A stretch of DNA of 6,612 nt, taken from Gammaproteobacteria bacterium. GTDB taxonomy: Bacteria; Pseudomonadota; Gammaproteobacteria; QNFN01. The DNA lies in the NCBI GenBank assembly GCA_003645555.1, contig QNFN01000108.1, positions 1 to 6,612 of the forward strand. Direction: 5' to 3'. Within the stretch, counting starts at the first letter, position 1. The number at the start of each line of letters is the position of its first letter. Below, piece by piece: positions 1 to 6,266 of this stretch. A model generated the notes under the pieces. That model did no database searches and was not told the origin of the DNA. It saw only the letters and a program-made list of their open reading frames with translations. The position numbers were made by a program, and so were the translations under genes.

Positions 1-1508
1 AGGCGCTGACCGCTGAGCGTATCGAGGAGCGTATCTTCATCGTCAAGCTGGTCAACGACAAGAACGACCCGGGGCGCATCGCCGGTGCGGTCGGCTTCTC
101 GACGCGTGACAACACCGTCCATGTCTACAAGTTCAAGGCCTGCCTGCTGGCTTGCGGCGGCGCGGTCAACATCTTCCGCCCGCGCTCGGTCGGTGAAGGC
201 ACCGGGCGCGCCTGGTACCCGGTCTGGAACGCCGGTTCGACCTACGCCATGGCTGCCGAGGCCGGCGCCGAGATGACCATGATGGAGAACCGTTTCGTTC
301 CGACCCGCTTCAAGGACGGCTACGGTCCGGTCGGTGCCTGGTTCCTGCTGTTCAAGGCGAAGGCGACCAACGCCTACGGTGAGGACTACCTGGTCAAGAA
401 CAAGGCAATGCTCGACGATTACCCACCGTACGGCCAGGCGGCGGTGCCGGCATCGTGCCTGCGCAACCACGTCATGCTGAAAGAGATGAAGGACGGCCAC
501 GGCCCGATCTACATGGATACCGTCACCGCGCTGGCCAATCTGCGCGAGACGCTGTCGCCGCGCGAGGTCAAGCACCTCGAGGCCGAGGCGTGGGAGGACT
601 TCCTCGACATGTGCATCGGCCAGTGTGGCATCTGGGTCGGCGAGAACATCGAGCCGGATAAGAAGAACTCCGAGCTGATGCCGACCGAGCCCTACCTGCT
701 CGGTTCGCACTCCGGCTGTTGCGGCATCTGGGTCTCCGGTCCGGAGGATGTCGGTGCTCCGACCGAGGAGACCGAGTCCGGGGTGCCCGAGCACCTGCCG
801 ACTGGCTGGAACTGGGGCTACCGCTCGATGACCACGGTCAAGGGGCTGTTCACCGCCGGCGACGGCGTCCGCGCCTCGGGCCACAAGTTCTCGTCGGGCT
901 CGCACGCCGAGGGCCGTCTCGCCGCCAAGGCGATGGTCAAATACTGCGTCGACAACATCGACATCCAGCCGGAGCTCGACACCCCGATGGAGCAGCTGGT
1001 CGAGGAGATCTACCGGCCGGTCAAGACCTACCTGGAGTTCAAGGATTACTCGACGGCGATCGATATCAACCCGAACTACATCACGCCCAAGATGCTGCAG
1101 TTCCGCCTGCAGAAGATCATGGATGAGTACGTGGCGGGCGTCGCGACCTACTACAACACCAACGACCGGATGTTGGCGGTTGCCGAGGAGAAGCTGGAAA
1201 TGCTCAAGGAGGATGCGCTGAAAATGCGCGCCAAAGACCTCCACGAGTTGCTCCGGGCGTGGGAGAACTACCATCGCATCCTCACCGCCGAGGCGCACAT
1301 GAAGCACATCCAGTTCCGCGAGGAGTCGCGTTATCCGGGCTTCTACTACCGGACCGACAAGAACTTTGTCGACGAGGAGAACTGGCACGTTTTCGTGAAC
1401 TCGGTCTACGACAAGGACAGCAAGAAGTGGACCTGCTTCAAGCGCGCTCATGTCGACCTGGTGGACAAGTCAAAGCTGTTCAAGACCAAGACAGAAAACG
1501 CGGCCTGA
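1..1508 (+). CDS. aprA: Adenylylsulfate (APS) reductase alpha subunit AprA, 5'-truncated by the window edge
   Basis: This is the FAD-containing subunit of dissimilatory APS reductase. In sulfur oxidisers the cytoplasmic AprAB complex runs from sulfite plus AMP to APS; in sulfate reducers it runs in reverse. The reading frame is open from base 3 to the TGA at 1506-1508, giving 501 residues. Family members have about 620-640, so roughly the first 120 residues, including the N-terminal FAD-binding motif, are missing. Family-typical stretches are FKDGYGPVGAWFL (about 306-347), RNHVMLKEMKDGHGPIYMDT (about 462-521), CGIWVSGPEDVG (about 721-756) and GLFTAGDGVRASGHKFSSGS (about 844-903). The last belongs to the flavin site and contains a His (codon at 882) that is a candidate active-site residue. 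An ATG at 249 lies inside conserved AprA sequence and is not the start. The partner gene aprB is normally directly upstream and would be off the window. A terminator follows. Assignment as AprA is very secure; the oxidative direction is inferred from the setting. Confidence 0.96.
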   Translation, partial: ALTAERIEERIFIVKLVNDKNDPGRIAGAVGFSTRDNTVHVYKFKACLLACGGAVNIFRPRSVGEGTGRAWYPVWNAGSTYAMAAEAGAEMTMMENRFVPTRFKDGYGPVGAWFLLFKAKATNAYGEDYLVKNKAMLDDYPPYGQAAVPASCLRNHVMLKEMKDGHGPIYMDTVTALANLRETLSPREVKHLEAEAWEDFLDMCIGQCGIWVGENIEPDKKNSELMPTEPYLLGSHSGCCGIWVSGPEDVGAPTEETESGVPEHLPTGWNWGYRSMTTVKGLFTAGDGVRASGHKFSSGSHAEGRLAAKAMVKYCVDNIDIQPELDTPMEQLVEEIYRPVKTYLEFKDYSTAIDINPNYITPKMLQFRLQKIMDEYVAGVATYYNTNDRMLAVAEEKLEMLKEDALKMRAKDLHELLRAWENYHRILTAEAHMKHIQFREESRYPGFYYRTDKNFVDEENWHVFVNSVYDKDSKKWTCFKRAHVDLVDKSKLFKTKTENAA

Positions 1509-1527
1509 TCCGCTTCCATTGATGGTA

Positions 1528-1566
1528 AACGGGCCGGGTGCCGCGAGGCGCCCGGCCCGTTTTCTT
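1528..1566 (+). terminator. Rho-independent terminator of the aprA operon
   Basis: A 15-base-pair stem (left arm 1528-1542, right arm 1547-1561) with one G-T wobble encloses a GCGA tetraloop. It is followed by a T-rich tail (TTCTTC from 1562). It begins 19 bases after the aprA stop codon. GC-rich stem, short stable loop and T-rich tail are the classical features of an intrinsic terminator. The stem is nearly symmetrical, but the opposite strand has no good T tract, so it is called for + strand transcription only. Confidence 0.9.
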
Positions 1567-1594
1567 CTGCATGATGAGCCTGCCGGTTTGCCGT

Positions 1595-1603
1595 TGCTAA
1601 GAT
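1595..1603 (+). promoter_or_regulatory. Possible extended -10 promoter for the YkgJ-HAD gene pair
   Basis: The sequence TGCTAAGAT matches an extended -10 element (TGn followed by TAAGAT, 4 of 6 to TATAAT). It sits between the aprA terminator and the next start codon, where a new promoter is needed. GATAAT at 1601-1606 is an overlapping alternative. No convincing -35 hexamer is present at the proper distance, so this is a weak call. Confidence 0.3.
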
Positions 1604-1641
1604 AATGGCAGCCTAACCACGAACCCCACCGAGGTGGCCCC

Positions 1642-2448
1642 ATGTCCGAGATCGAAGTCAATCCGCCGCAGCGCCCGGTTCAACCGGCGCAGCTCACCGA
1701 TGAGTCGGTCATCCAGTTCCGTTGTCACCCGGATGTCGCCTGTTTCAACAAGTGCTGCCAGCAGATCGACATCACCCTGACCCCTTACGACCTGCTGCGA
1801 CTCAAGCGGCGTCTCGACCTGACCTCGCAGCAGCTGCTCGCGGCCTATACGGTACCGTTCGAGATGGACAGCGACGGCCTGCCCGGCGTCAAGCTACGCA
1901 CCGAGGATGACTCGCCGCGCTGCCTGTTTCTGACCGATAAGGGCTGCGGCATCTACGAGGATCGACCGACCGCCTGCCGCTATTACCCGGTGGGCCTGTT
2001 GTCACTGCGCAAGACCGGCTCACCGGTCGACGAGCAGTCCTACGCCATGGTGCGCGAGGAGCACTGCCTGGGCCACCTGGAACCGCGTGAGATCACGATT
2101 GCCGACTATCGCAAGGAGCAGGAGGTCGAGGCTTACGATGTGCACTCGCGTGGTTGGCGCCAACTGATCCTGAAGAAGAAGTCGACCGGGCCCAAGGTTG
2201 GCTCGCATACAGCACGCAGCCTGCAGCTCTTCTTTCTCGCCTCCTACAACCTCGACGGTTTTCGCAGCTTCGCTCTCAGCGACGGTTTCCGTGCCGCCCA
2301 CGATCTCGACGACGCCACCTGGGAGTCGCTGCGCGAGGACGATGAGGCGCTGCTCGAGTTTGGTTATCGCCTGCTGCGCCAGGTGCTGTTCGGCGAGGAC
2401 TCGATCCCGCTGCGCGGCAAGCCGGTCGAGAGCGCTACGGAGGAGTGA
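1642..2448 (+). CDS. YkgJ-family cysteine-cluster protein (putative zinc or iron-sulfur binding)
   Basis: A 268-residue soluble protein of the YkgJ/CxxCxxCC family, whose members are thought to bind Zn or an Fe-S cluster. No reaction is firmly established for most of them. The N-terminal half carries the cluster: Cys28, Cys34 and the pair Cys38-Cys39, then Cys94, Cys102 and Cys112 within C-LF-(5)-GCGIYEDRPTACRYYP (residues 94-116), then Cys142. The GCxIYExRPxxCRxYP pattern is diagnostic. The C-terminal half (about 150-268) has no Cys, is rich in charged residues and looks helical. There is no signal peptide or membrane segment. The ATG at 1642 is preceded by GAGG (1631-1634) at 7 bases, supporting this start. 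The HAD gene follows after 7 bases and is probably co-transcribed. The family is secure; metal type and function are unknown. Confidence 0.88.
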   Translation: MSEIEVNPPQRPVQPAQLTDESVIQFRCHPDVACFNKCCQQIDITLTPYDLLRLKRRLDLTSQQLLAAYTVPFEMDSDGLPGVKLRTEDDSPRCLFLTDKGCGIYEDRPTACRYYPVGLLSLRKTGSPVDEQSYAMVREEHCLGHLEPREITIADYRKEQEVEAYDVHSRGWRQLILKKKSTGPKVGSHTARSLQLFFLASYNLDGFRSFALSDGFRAAHDLDDATWESLREDDEALLEFGYRLLRQVLFGEDSIPLRGKPVESATEE

Positions 2449-2455
2449 GTCGCGC

Positions 2456-3076
2456 GTGAGCGCAGCCCCGGACCAGGCCCGGCTGGCCGCGATACGTCGC
2501 TGCCGGCACTGGATCTTCGACCTCGACGGCACCCTGACCCACCCGGTGCACGATTTCGATGCCCTTCGGCGCGAACTCGGCGTGCCCGATCGCATCCCGA
2601 TCCTCGAGCATCTGGCCAGCCTGCCGGTGGCGCGTGCCGAACCGCTGCGGCGACGGCTCGACGCCATCGAGACCGCGGCCTGTGACCGCGCCATGCCCCG
2701 ACCCGGGGCCGCCACGCTGCTGGCCTGGCTACGCCGGAGCGGCAGCCGGGTCGGCATCGTCTCGCGCAACTCCCACGCCAGCGTCTGCCGGACCCTGGTC
2801 GCGGCCGGACTGGGCGGCGAGTTCGATCCGTCCGACCTCCTTGGCCGTGACGAAGCGGAGCCGAAGCCGAGTCCGGCCGGCATTCAGCGACTGCTCGACA
2901 GCTGGGGCGCGGCGGCCGACGATGCGGTGATGGTCGGTGACTTCCTGTTCGACCTGCAGGCCGGACGCGCCGCCGGCGTGGCGACGGTATACCTCGACTG
3001 GGACGGCGACGGGCGCTGGGCCGGCGAGGCCGACCTGGTTCTGCCCGGTCTGACGTGGCTGCCACCATCGGCCTGA
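2456..3076 (+). CDS. HAD-superfamily (subfamily IA-like) phosphatase
   Basis: A 206-residue haloacid-dehalogenase-type hydrolase, probably a small-molecule phosphatase using an aspartyl-phosphate intermediate and Mg2+. All four motifs are visible. Motif I is DLDGT (Asp22 nucleophile, Asp24 acid/base); motif II is Ser103 in VGIVSRNS. Motif III is Lys137 in EPKPSP, and motif IV is VGDFLFD (Asp162, Asp166). Residues about 30-85 form a helical cap between motifs I and II, as in phosphoglycolate phosphatase relatives, but the substrate cannot be read from sequence. I chose the GTG at 2456: it has GGAGGAG at 2439-2445, ten bases upstream, and gives a normal distance to motif I. The same frame stays open upstream to an ATG at 2198, but that part overlaps the YkgJ gene and has no HAD character. 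The Shine-Dalgarno lies within the YkgJ 3' end, suggesting translational coupling. Confidence 0.88.
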   Translation: MSAAPDQARLAAIRRCRHWIFDLDGTLTHPVHDFDALRRELGVPDRIPILEHLASLPVARAEPLRRRLDAIETAACDRAMPRPGAATLLAWLRRSGSRVGIVSRNSHASVCRTLVAAGLGGEFDPSDLLGRDEAEPKPSPAGIQRLLDSWGAAADDAVMVGDFLFDLQAGRAAGVATVYLDWDGDGRWAGEADLVLPGLTWLPPSA

Positions 3077-3080
3077 GCGC

Positions 3081-3109
3081 TTGGTGCCGGCCCTGCCGTC
3101 GACTATCCT
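3081..3109 (+). promoter_or_regulatory. Possible sigma70-type promoter for the PHA synthase gene
   Basis: TTGGTG (3081-3086) and TATCCT (3104-3109) are separated by exactly 17 bases, matching the -35 and -10 consensus at 3 and 4 of 6 positions. They lie in the 63-base gap between the HAD and PHA synthase genes, 30 bases before the start codon. The matches are modest and read-through from the upstream pair is equally possible. Confidence 0.35.
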
Positions 3110-3139
3110 CAGCCTCTTGGCTGTTTTCCGGAGCCCGCG

Positions 3140-4849
3140 ATGACCGAGTCCAAAATTAGCCAGCCGACCGAATGGTTGCGTGCCTGGCGCGAGGCCGTCG
3201 ACCCGTTCGGCATGCTCGACGCCTGCCAGCGGGTTCAGCAGGCGTGGTTGCGCCAGCCCAAGGCACTGGCGGGGCAGGTCAATGCGCTCGCCGCCGACGC
3301 CACCACCGTGCAGTTGCATGCCATGCGCCGCTACCTCGGGGAGAACGAGGATGACCTGATTCGCGTCAACCCGTTCGACGAACGTTTCCAGGATCCGGTC
3401 TGGGAGCAGAACCCGTTCTTCGACCATCTCAAGGAGCTCTACCTGCTGGGCACCCGCTGGCTCGAAGACACCATCGAGGCGACCCCGGAGAGCGATCCGG
3501 AGGCTCGGGCCAAGGCGGTATTCATGACCCGCCAGATGCTCAATGCGATGGCGCCGAGCAACCTCTTCTGGACCAATCCGGCGGCGCTGCTGCGGGCGCT
3601 GCAGACCGGCGGCCTGAGCCTGGCTGAGGGGATGGCCAACCTGGTCAAGGACCTGCACCGTGGCACCGTCCGCATGACCGATGAGGAGGCGTTCACGGTT
3701 GGCGAGAACCTGGCGACGACGCCCGGCGAGGTGGTGTTCCGCAACCGGTTGCTCGAGGTGATCCAGTACACCCCGACCACCGACAAGGTGCGGGCGATGC
3801 CGCTGGTGCTGGTTACGCCGTGGATCAACAAGTACTACATCCTCGACCTCAATTCCCGGAAGAGCCTGGTCCGTTGGTTGGTCGACCAGGGTTTCACGGT
3901 GTTCATCACCAGCTGGAAGAACCCCGGCCCGGAGCATCGCGAGACCACGTTCGATGACTACCTGGTCGATGGCGCCCTGCAGGCGGTCGAAGTGGCGCGC
4001 GCGGTGACCGGCAGTGACCAGGTCCATCTCGCCGGCTACTGCATCGGCGGTACCCTGGTCGCCGCGTTGATGGCCTGGCTCAGCCGCGCCGGTGGTCGAC
4101 GCAAGCCACCGGTCGCTCACTGGACGCTGTTCACGACGCTGGTCGATTTCGACCTGCCGGGCGAGATCGGCGTGTTCATCGACGACGACACCATCGCCTG
4201 GCTCGAGAAGCGCATGGCGGAGACCGGTTATCTCGACGGCCAGGACATGGCCAACGCCTTCCGCGCGCTGCGTTCCAACAGCCTGATCTGGTACTACTAC
4301 GTTCACAACTACCTGCTCGGCGAAGAGTTGCCACGTTTCGACGTCCTCTACTGGAACATGGACACCACGCGCATGCCCGAGCGGATGCACGCCTGGTACC
4401 TGCGCGAGTTCTACCTGCACAACCGGTTGGTGCAGCCCGACGCCATCACCCTCGGCGGGCACAAGATCGACCTCGGCCGGATCAGGCAGCCGCTCTATGT
4501 TGTCGGTGCCGAGCAGGACCACATCGCCCCGTGGCACGCCACCTTCCGTATCGGCGGCCTGGTCAAGGGGCCGGTACGCTATGTCCTGGCGACCTCGGGT
4601 CACATCCTCGGCATCATCAACCCGCCGGTCGATCCGCCGAAGCGGCGCTACTGGGCCGATGAGATTGGTGACGTGACCGATCCCGAGATATGGCAGCAGG
4701 CGGCGCCGAAAGTGCCCGGCTCATGGTGGGAAGATTGGGCCGGCTGGCTCGGCGAACGCTGTGGTGACCAGGTTGAGCCGCCGGGGCTCGGCAATGCCGA
4801 CTACCCACCGTTGGCACCAGCACCAGGTACCTACGTGCTGGAGCGTTGA
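3140..4849 (+). CDS. phaC: Poly(3-hydroxyalkanoate) synthase, class I-like PhaC
   Basis: PHA synthase polymerises (R)-3-hydroxyacyl-CoA, typically 3-hydroxybutyryl-CoA, into storage polyester at the granule surface. The 569-residue length fits class I (about 560-600) and is far longer than class III PhaC (about 355), which also needs PhaE. The N-terminal domain (about 70-240) shows family signatures such as NPFDERFQDPVWEQNPFFD (77-95). The alpha/beta-hydrolase core follows, with the lipase-like box GYCIGG (299-304). The catalytic triad is intact: Cys301, Asp460 (GAEQDHIAPW) and His488 (ATSGHILGIINPP). The C-terminal GSWWEDWAGWL (527-537) is also typical. Before INKYYILDL, TPW (226-228) is found where relatives I recall have PPW, a minor oddity. 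The ATG at 3140 has GGAG (3130-3133) at 6 bases. No phaA, phaB, phasin or phaR lies in the window, so monomer supply must be encoded elsewhere. Confidence 0.93.
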   Translation: MTESKISQPTEWLRAWREAVDPFGMLDACQRVQQAWLRQPKALAGQVNALAADATTVQLHAMRRYLGENEDDLIRVNPFDERFQDPVWEQNPFFDHLKELYLLGTRWLEDTIEATPESDPEARAKAVFMTRQMLNAMAPSNLFWTNPAALLRALQTGGLSLAEGMANLVKDLHRGTVRMTDEEAFTVGENLATTPGEVVFRNRLLEVIQYTPTTDKVRAMPLVLVTPWINKYYILDLNSRKSLVRWLVDQGFTVFITSWKNPGPEHRETTFDDYLVDGALQAVEVARAVTGSDQVHLAGYCIGGTLVAALMAWLSRAGGRRKPPVAHWTLFTTLVDFDLPGEIGVFIDDDTIAWLEKRMAETGYLDGQDMANAFRALRSNSLIWYYYVHNYLLGEELPRFDVLYWNMDTTRMPERMHAWYLREFYLHNRLVQPDAITLGGHKIDLGRIRQPLYVVGAEQDHIAPWHATFRIGGLVKGPVRYVLATSGHILGIINPPVDPPKRRYWADEIGDVTDPEIWQQAAPKVPGSWWEDWAGWLGERCGDQVEPPGLGNADYPPLAPAPGTYVLER

Positions 4850-4934
4850 GCGGGCAGCGATCGAACGTGTCTTTCGCGCACAGACCCTGGTCAGGGGCGG
4901 GACAAGCTCGCACTGCAGCGGTCATGGACACGGA

Positions 4935-4990
4935 TGTGGGTCGGGCTTCAGCCCGACTGAACACCGAGTCGGGTTATAGCCCGACCCACA
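4935..4990. repeat. Inverted pair of REP palindromes (BIME-like element)
   Basis: Two 23-base arms (4935-4957 and 4968-4990) are inverted copies of each other, matching at 20 of 23 positions and separated by 10 bases. Each arm is itself a palindrome: GTCGGGCTTCAGCCCGAC (4940-4957) and GTCGGGTTATAGCCCGAC (4968-4985). The outer ends carry the GTGG/CCAC foot typical of REP sequences. Such elements are dispersed in many gammaproteobacterial genomes and are thought to be moved by REP-associated tyrosine transposases (RAYTs). No RAYT gene is in this window. In the mRNA the pair can fold as one long hairpin or two short ones, so it may protect the phaC 3' end or attenuate read-through into the next gene. 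Confidence 0.8.
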
Positions 4991-5027
4991 AAGAAAACTG
5001 CAGCAGTCCAGCCGCGACGGAGCACCG

Positions 5028-5975
5028 ATGAACCCGATCGAAACCCTCGACCATGGCATCACCCGGATCGACTCCGGCTACGTCCGCCCAGCGCTGGCGG
5101 CGTTCTACCTGGTGGCCGAGAATGGTCGCGTCGCCTTTATCGACACCGGCACCAGCCATTCGTTACCGCTGGCGGTCGCTGCCCTCGAACAGCTTGGGCT
5201 GGAGCGCGACCAGGTCGACTACGTCATGCCGACCCATGTTCACCTCGATCACGGCGGTGGTGCCGGGGCGCTGATGGCGGCGTTTCCCGCCGCGCGGTTG
5301 GTGGTGCATCCACGTGGCGCCAGTCACCTGATCGATCCGGCACGGTTGATCGCCGGCTCCACCGTGGTCTACGGCGAAAAGGAGATGGCGCGGCTGTTCG
5401 GCGAGGTGGTGCCAATCCCGGCCGAGCGGGTGATCGAGAGCATGGACGGCATGGAGGTCGATCTCGGCGGCCGGCCGCTGCGCCTGCTGCACACACCCGG
5501 CCACGCCTTGCACCACTACTGCGTCTGGGACGTGGCCAGCCGTGGCATTTTCAGTGGCGACACCTTCGGCATCTCCTACCGTGAGCTAGACACCGCACGA
5601 GGGCCGTTCCTGTTCGCCACCACGACCCCGGTCCAACTCGATCCCGATGCCTGGCTGGCGACGGTCGACCGCCTAATGGCGCTTGATCCAGACGCCGTCT
5701 ACCTGACTCACTTCGGTCGTGTCGGGGATCTAGACCGCCTCGCCAACGATCTGCGCGACGACTTGGTTTTCGATCGTGACCTTGCCCGTGCGCATCGTGG
5801 CGATGCCGAGCCGGCGGTGGCGATCCGTGCCGGACTGCAGGAGCGTTTCCTGGCCCGGCTCGAGGCACACGGCTGCACCTTGCCGCGTGCGGAGTTGCTC
5901 GAGTTGCTGGCCATGGACCTTGACCTGAACAGCCAGGGGTTGGCGGTCTGGCTGGCACGGCAACAAGGCAGATAA
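5028..5975 (+). CDS. Metallo-beta-lactamase-fold hydrolase with C-terminal helical extension
   Basis: A 315-residue predicted cytoplasmic metallo-hydrolase with a complete set of binuclear metal ligands: THVHLDH (His70, His72, Asp74, His75), His159 in TPGH, Asp178 in FSGDTFG and His228 in LTHFG. The N-terminal strand region FYLVAENGRVAFIDTG (26-41) is typical of the glyoxalase II/MBL group. The fold ends near residue 235; about 80 further residues (236-315) look helical and charged and have no motif I recognise. The glyoxalase II substrate domain is not evident, so a GloB assignment is not justified; a thioesterase or other ester hydrolase role is possible. The ATG at 5028 has GGAG (5019-5022) at 5 bases. 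No promoter is obvious between the REP pair and the start, so read-through from phaC is possible. There is no signal peptide. Confidence 0.87.
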   Translation: MNPIETLDHGITRIDSGYVRPALAAFYLVAENGRVAFIDTGTSHSLPLAVAALEQLGLERDQVDYVMPTHVHLDHGGGAGALMAAFPAARLVVHPRGASHLIDPARLIAGSTVVYGEKEMARLFGEVVPIPAERVIESMDGMEVDLGGRPLRLLHTPGHALHHYCVWDVASRGIFSGDTFGISYRELDTARGPFLFATTTPVQLDPDAWLATVDRLMALDPDAVYLTHFGRVGDLDRLANDLRDDLVFDRDLARAHRGDAEPAVAIRAGLQERFLARLEAHGCTLPRAELLELLAMDLDLNSQGLAVWLARQQGR

Positions 5976-6186
5976 CGGCGGCCTGCCGACAGCCTTTCGA
6001 GGTCGGCAAGCGCCTTCCTGTCTTGCGTGCAACGTCGTGGCGGACCGGCACCGATCCTCGATGAGAGCACCGGCTCGCTGACGGGTCCGGCTGGCCGAAG
6101 GTGTATCCGGGCGTCAGCGACCAAAGACGAGACCTCGCTTTACGGGTGAGCTTCTTTGCCGTGCCCGGACAGGAAGGGCCAGCCAG
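5976..6186. other. GC-rich intergenic stretch with no recognised gene
   Basis: Between the MBL gene and the AT-rich regulatory block I find no ORF with family signatures on either strand, no tRNA and no clear terminator. A 7-base-pair inverted repeat just after the stop codon (TGCCGAC at 5984-5990, GTCGGCA at 6002-6008) has an 11-base loop and no T tract, so it is at most a weak terminator. CGGACC (6041-6046) can pair with GGTCCG (6084-6089), but this could be chance in GC-rich DNA. Confidence 0.5.
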
Positions 6187-6200
6187 TATTGTTGACAATA
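6187..6200. promoter_or_regulatory. Palindromic operator candidate overlapping the GntR gene -35 box
   Basis: TATTGTTGACAATA is a perfect palindrome of 6-base arms around a TG centre. The TTGT-nn-ACAA core resembles operators bound by FCD-type GntR regulators. It contains the whole -35 hexamer TTGACA (6192-6197), so a bound protein would block RNA polymerase. This fits autoregulation by the downstream GntR protein, which is inference. Confidence 0.55.
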
Positions 6201-6220
6201 TGTGCAATTTATCGCACAAT
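6192..6220 (+). promoter_or_regulatory. Sigma70-type promoter for the GntR-family regulator
   Basis: A perfect -35 hexamer TTGACA (6192-6197) and CACAAT (6215-6220, 4 of 6 to TATAAT) are separated by 17 bases. They lie in a sharply AT-rich stretch within otherwise GC-rich DNA. Transcription would start near 6227 and leave a leader of about 40 bases before the ATG at 6267. Confidence 0.6.
6201..6218. promoter_or_regulatory. Second palindrome, within the promoter spacer
   Basis: TGTGC (6201-6205) and GCACA (6214-6218) are inverted arms; 7 of 9 positions of the 18-base block are symmetric. The block directly abuts the upstream palindrome and covers the promoter spacer and part of the -10 box. 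The sequence differs from the TTGT/ACAA type, so another factor may bind. It is not a good CRP site, because the TGTGA/TCACA arms are changed and the spacing is 8. Confidence 0.35.
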
Positions 6221-6228
6221 AAGGTCAT

Positions 6229-6252
6229 TATAAGGCTTATATGTCGACAATA
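6229..6252. promoter_or_regulatory. Downstream palindromes in the GntR leader (second operator candidate)
   Basis: TATAAG-G-CTTATA (6229-6241) is a perfect 13-base palindrome. It is followed at once by TGTCGACA (6242-6249), a perfect 8-base palindrome. The segment GTCGACAATA (6243-6252) repeats GTTGACAATA of the upstream site (6191-6200) with one change, at a spacing of 52 bases, close to five helical turns. Two operators on the same DNA face would permit looping or cooperative binding by GntR dimers; this is inferred from spacing and similarity. Confidence 0.4.
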
Positions 6253-6266
6253 AAGCAAGAGAAGCT

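Noticed and set aside
2198..2455. N-terminal extension of the HAD protein to an upstream ATG
   Set aside because: It overlaps the YkgJ gene in another frame, has low-complexity Ser/Arg-rich sequence and no HAD features. The GTG at 2456 has a good ribosome-binding site.
2020..2883. Minus-strand open frame of 287 codons across the YkgJ-HAD junction
   Set aside because: Its translation is Arg/Ser/Ala-rich without motifs and it overlaps two well-supported genes, as expected of a GC-rich shadow frame.
2729..4603. Long minus-strand open frame of 624 codons antisense to the HAD and PHA synthase genes
   Set aside because: It runs opposite two genes with intact catalytic motifs and shows no recognisable domain. 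High GC at third codon positions leaves few stops in this antisense frame.
6201..6218. CRP or FNR binding site
   Set aside because: Arms are TGTGC and GCACA with 8 bases between, unlike TGTGA-N6-TCACA or TTGAT-N4-ATCAA. I kept it only as an unassigned palindrome.
5551..6258. Minus-strand open frame of 235 codons covering the gap before the GntR gene
   Set aside because: More than half lies antisense to the MBL gene, the rest has no recognisable similarity, and its start would lie inside the regulatory palindromes. I see no support for a gene.
6241..6266. ATG at 6241 as an alternative regulator start or leader peptide
   Set aside because: It is out of frame with the GntR protein, lacks a clear ribosome-binding site and sits in a palindrome. 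The short frame it opens shows no leader-peptide features.
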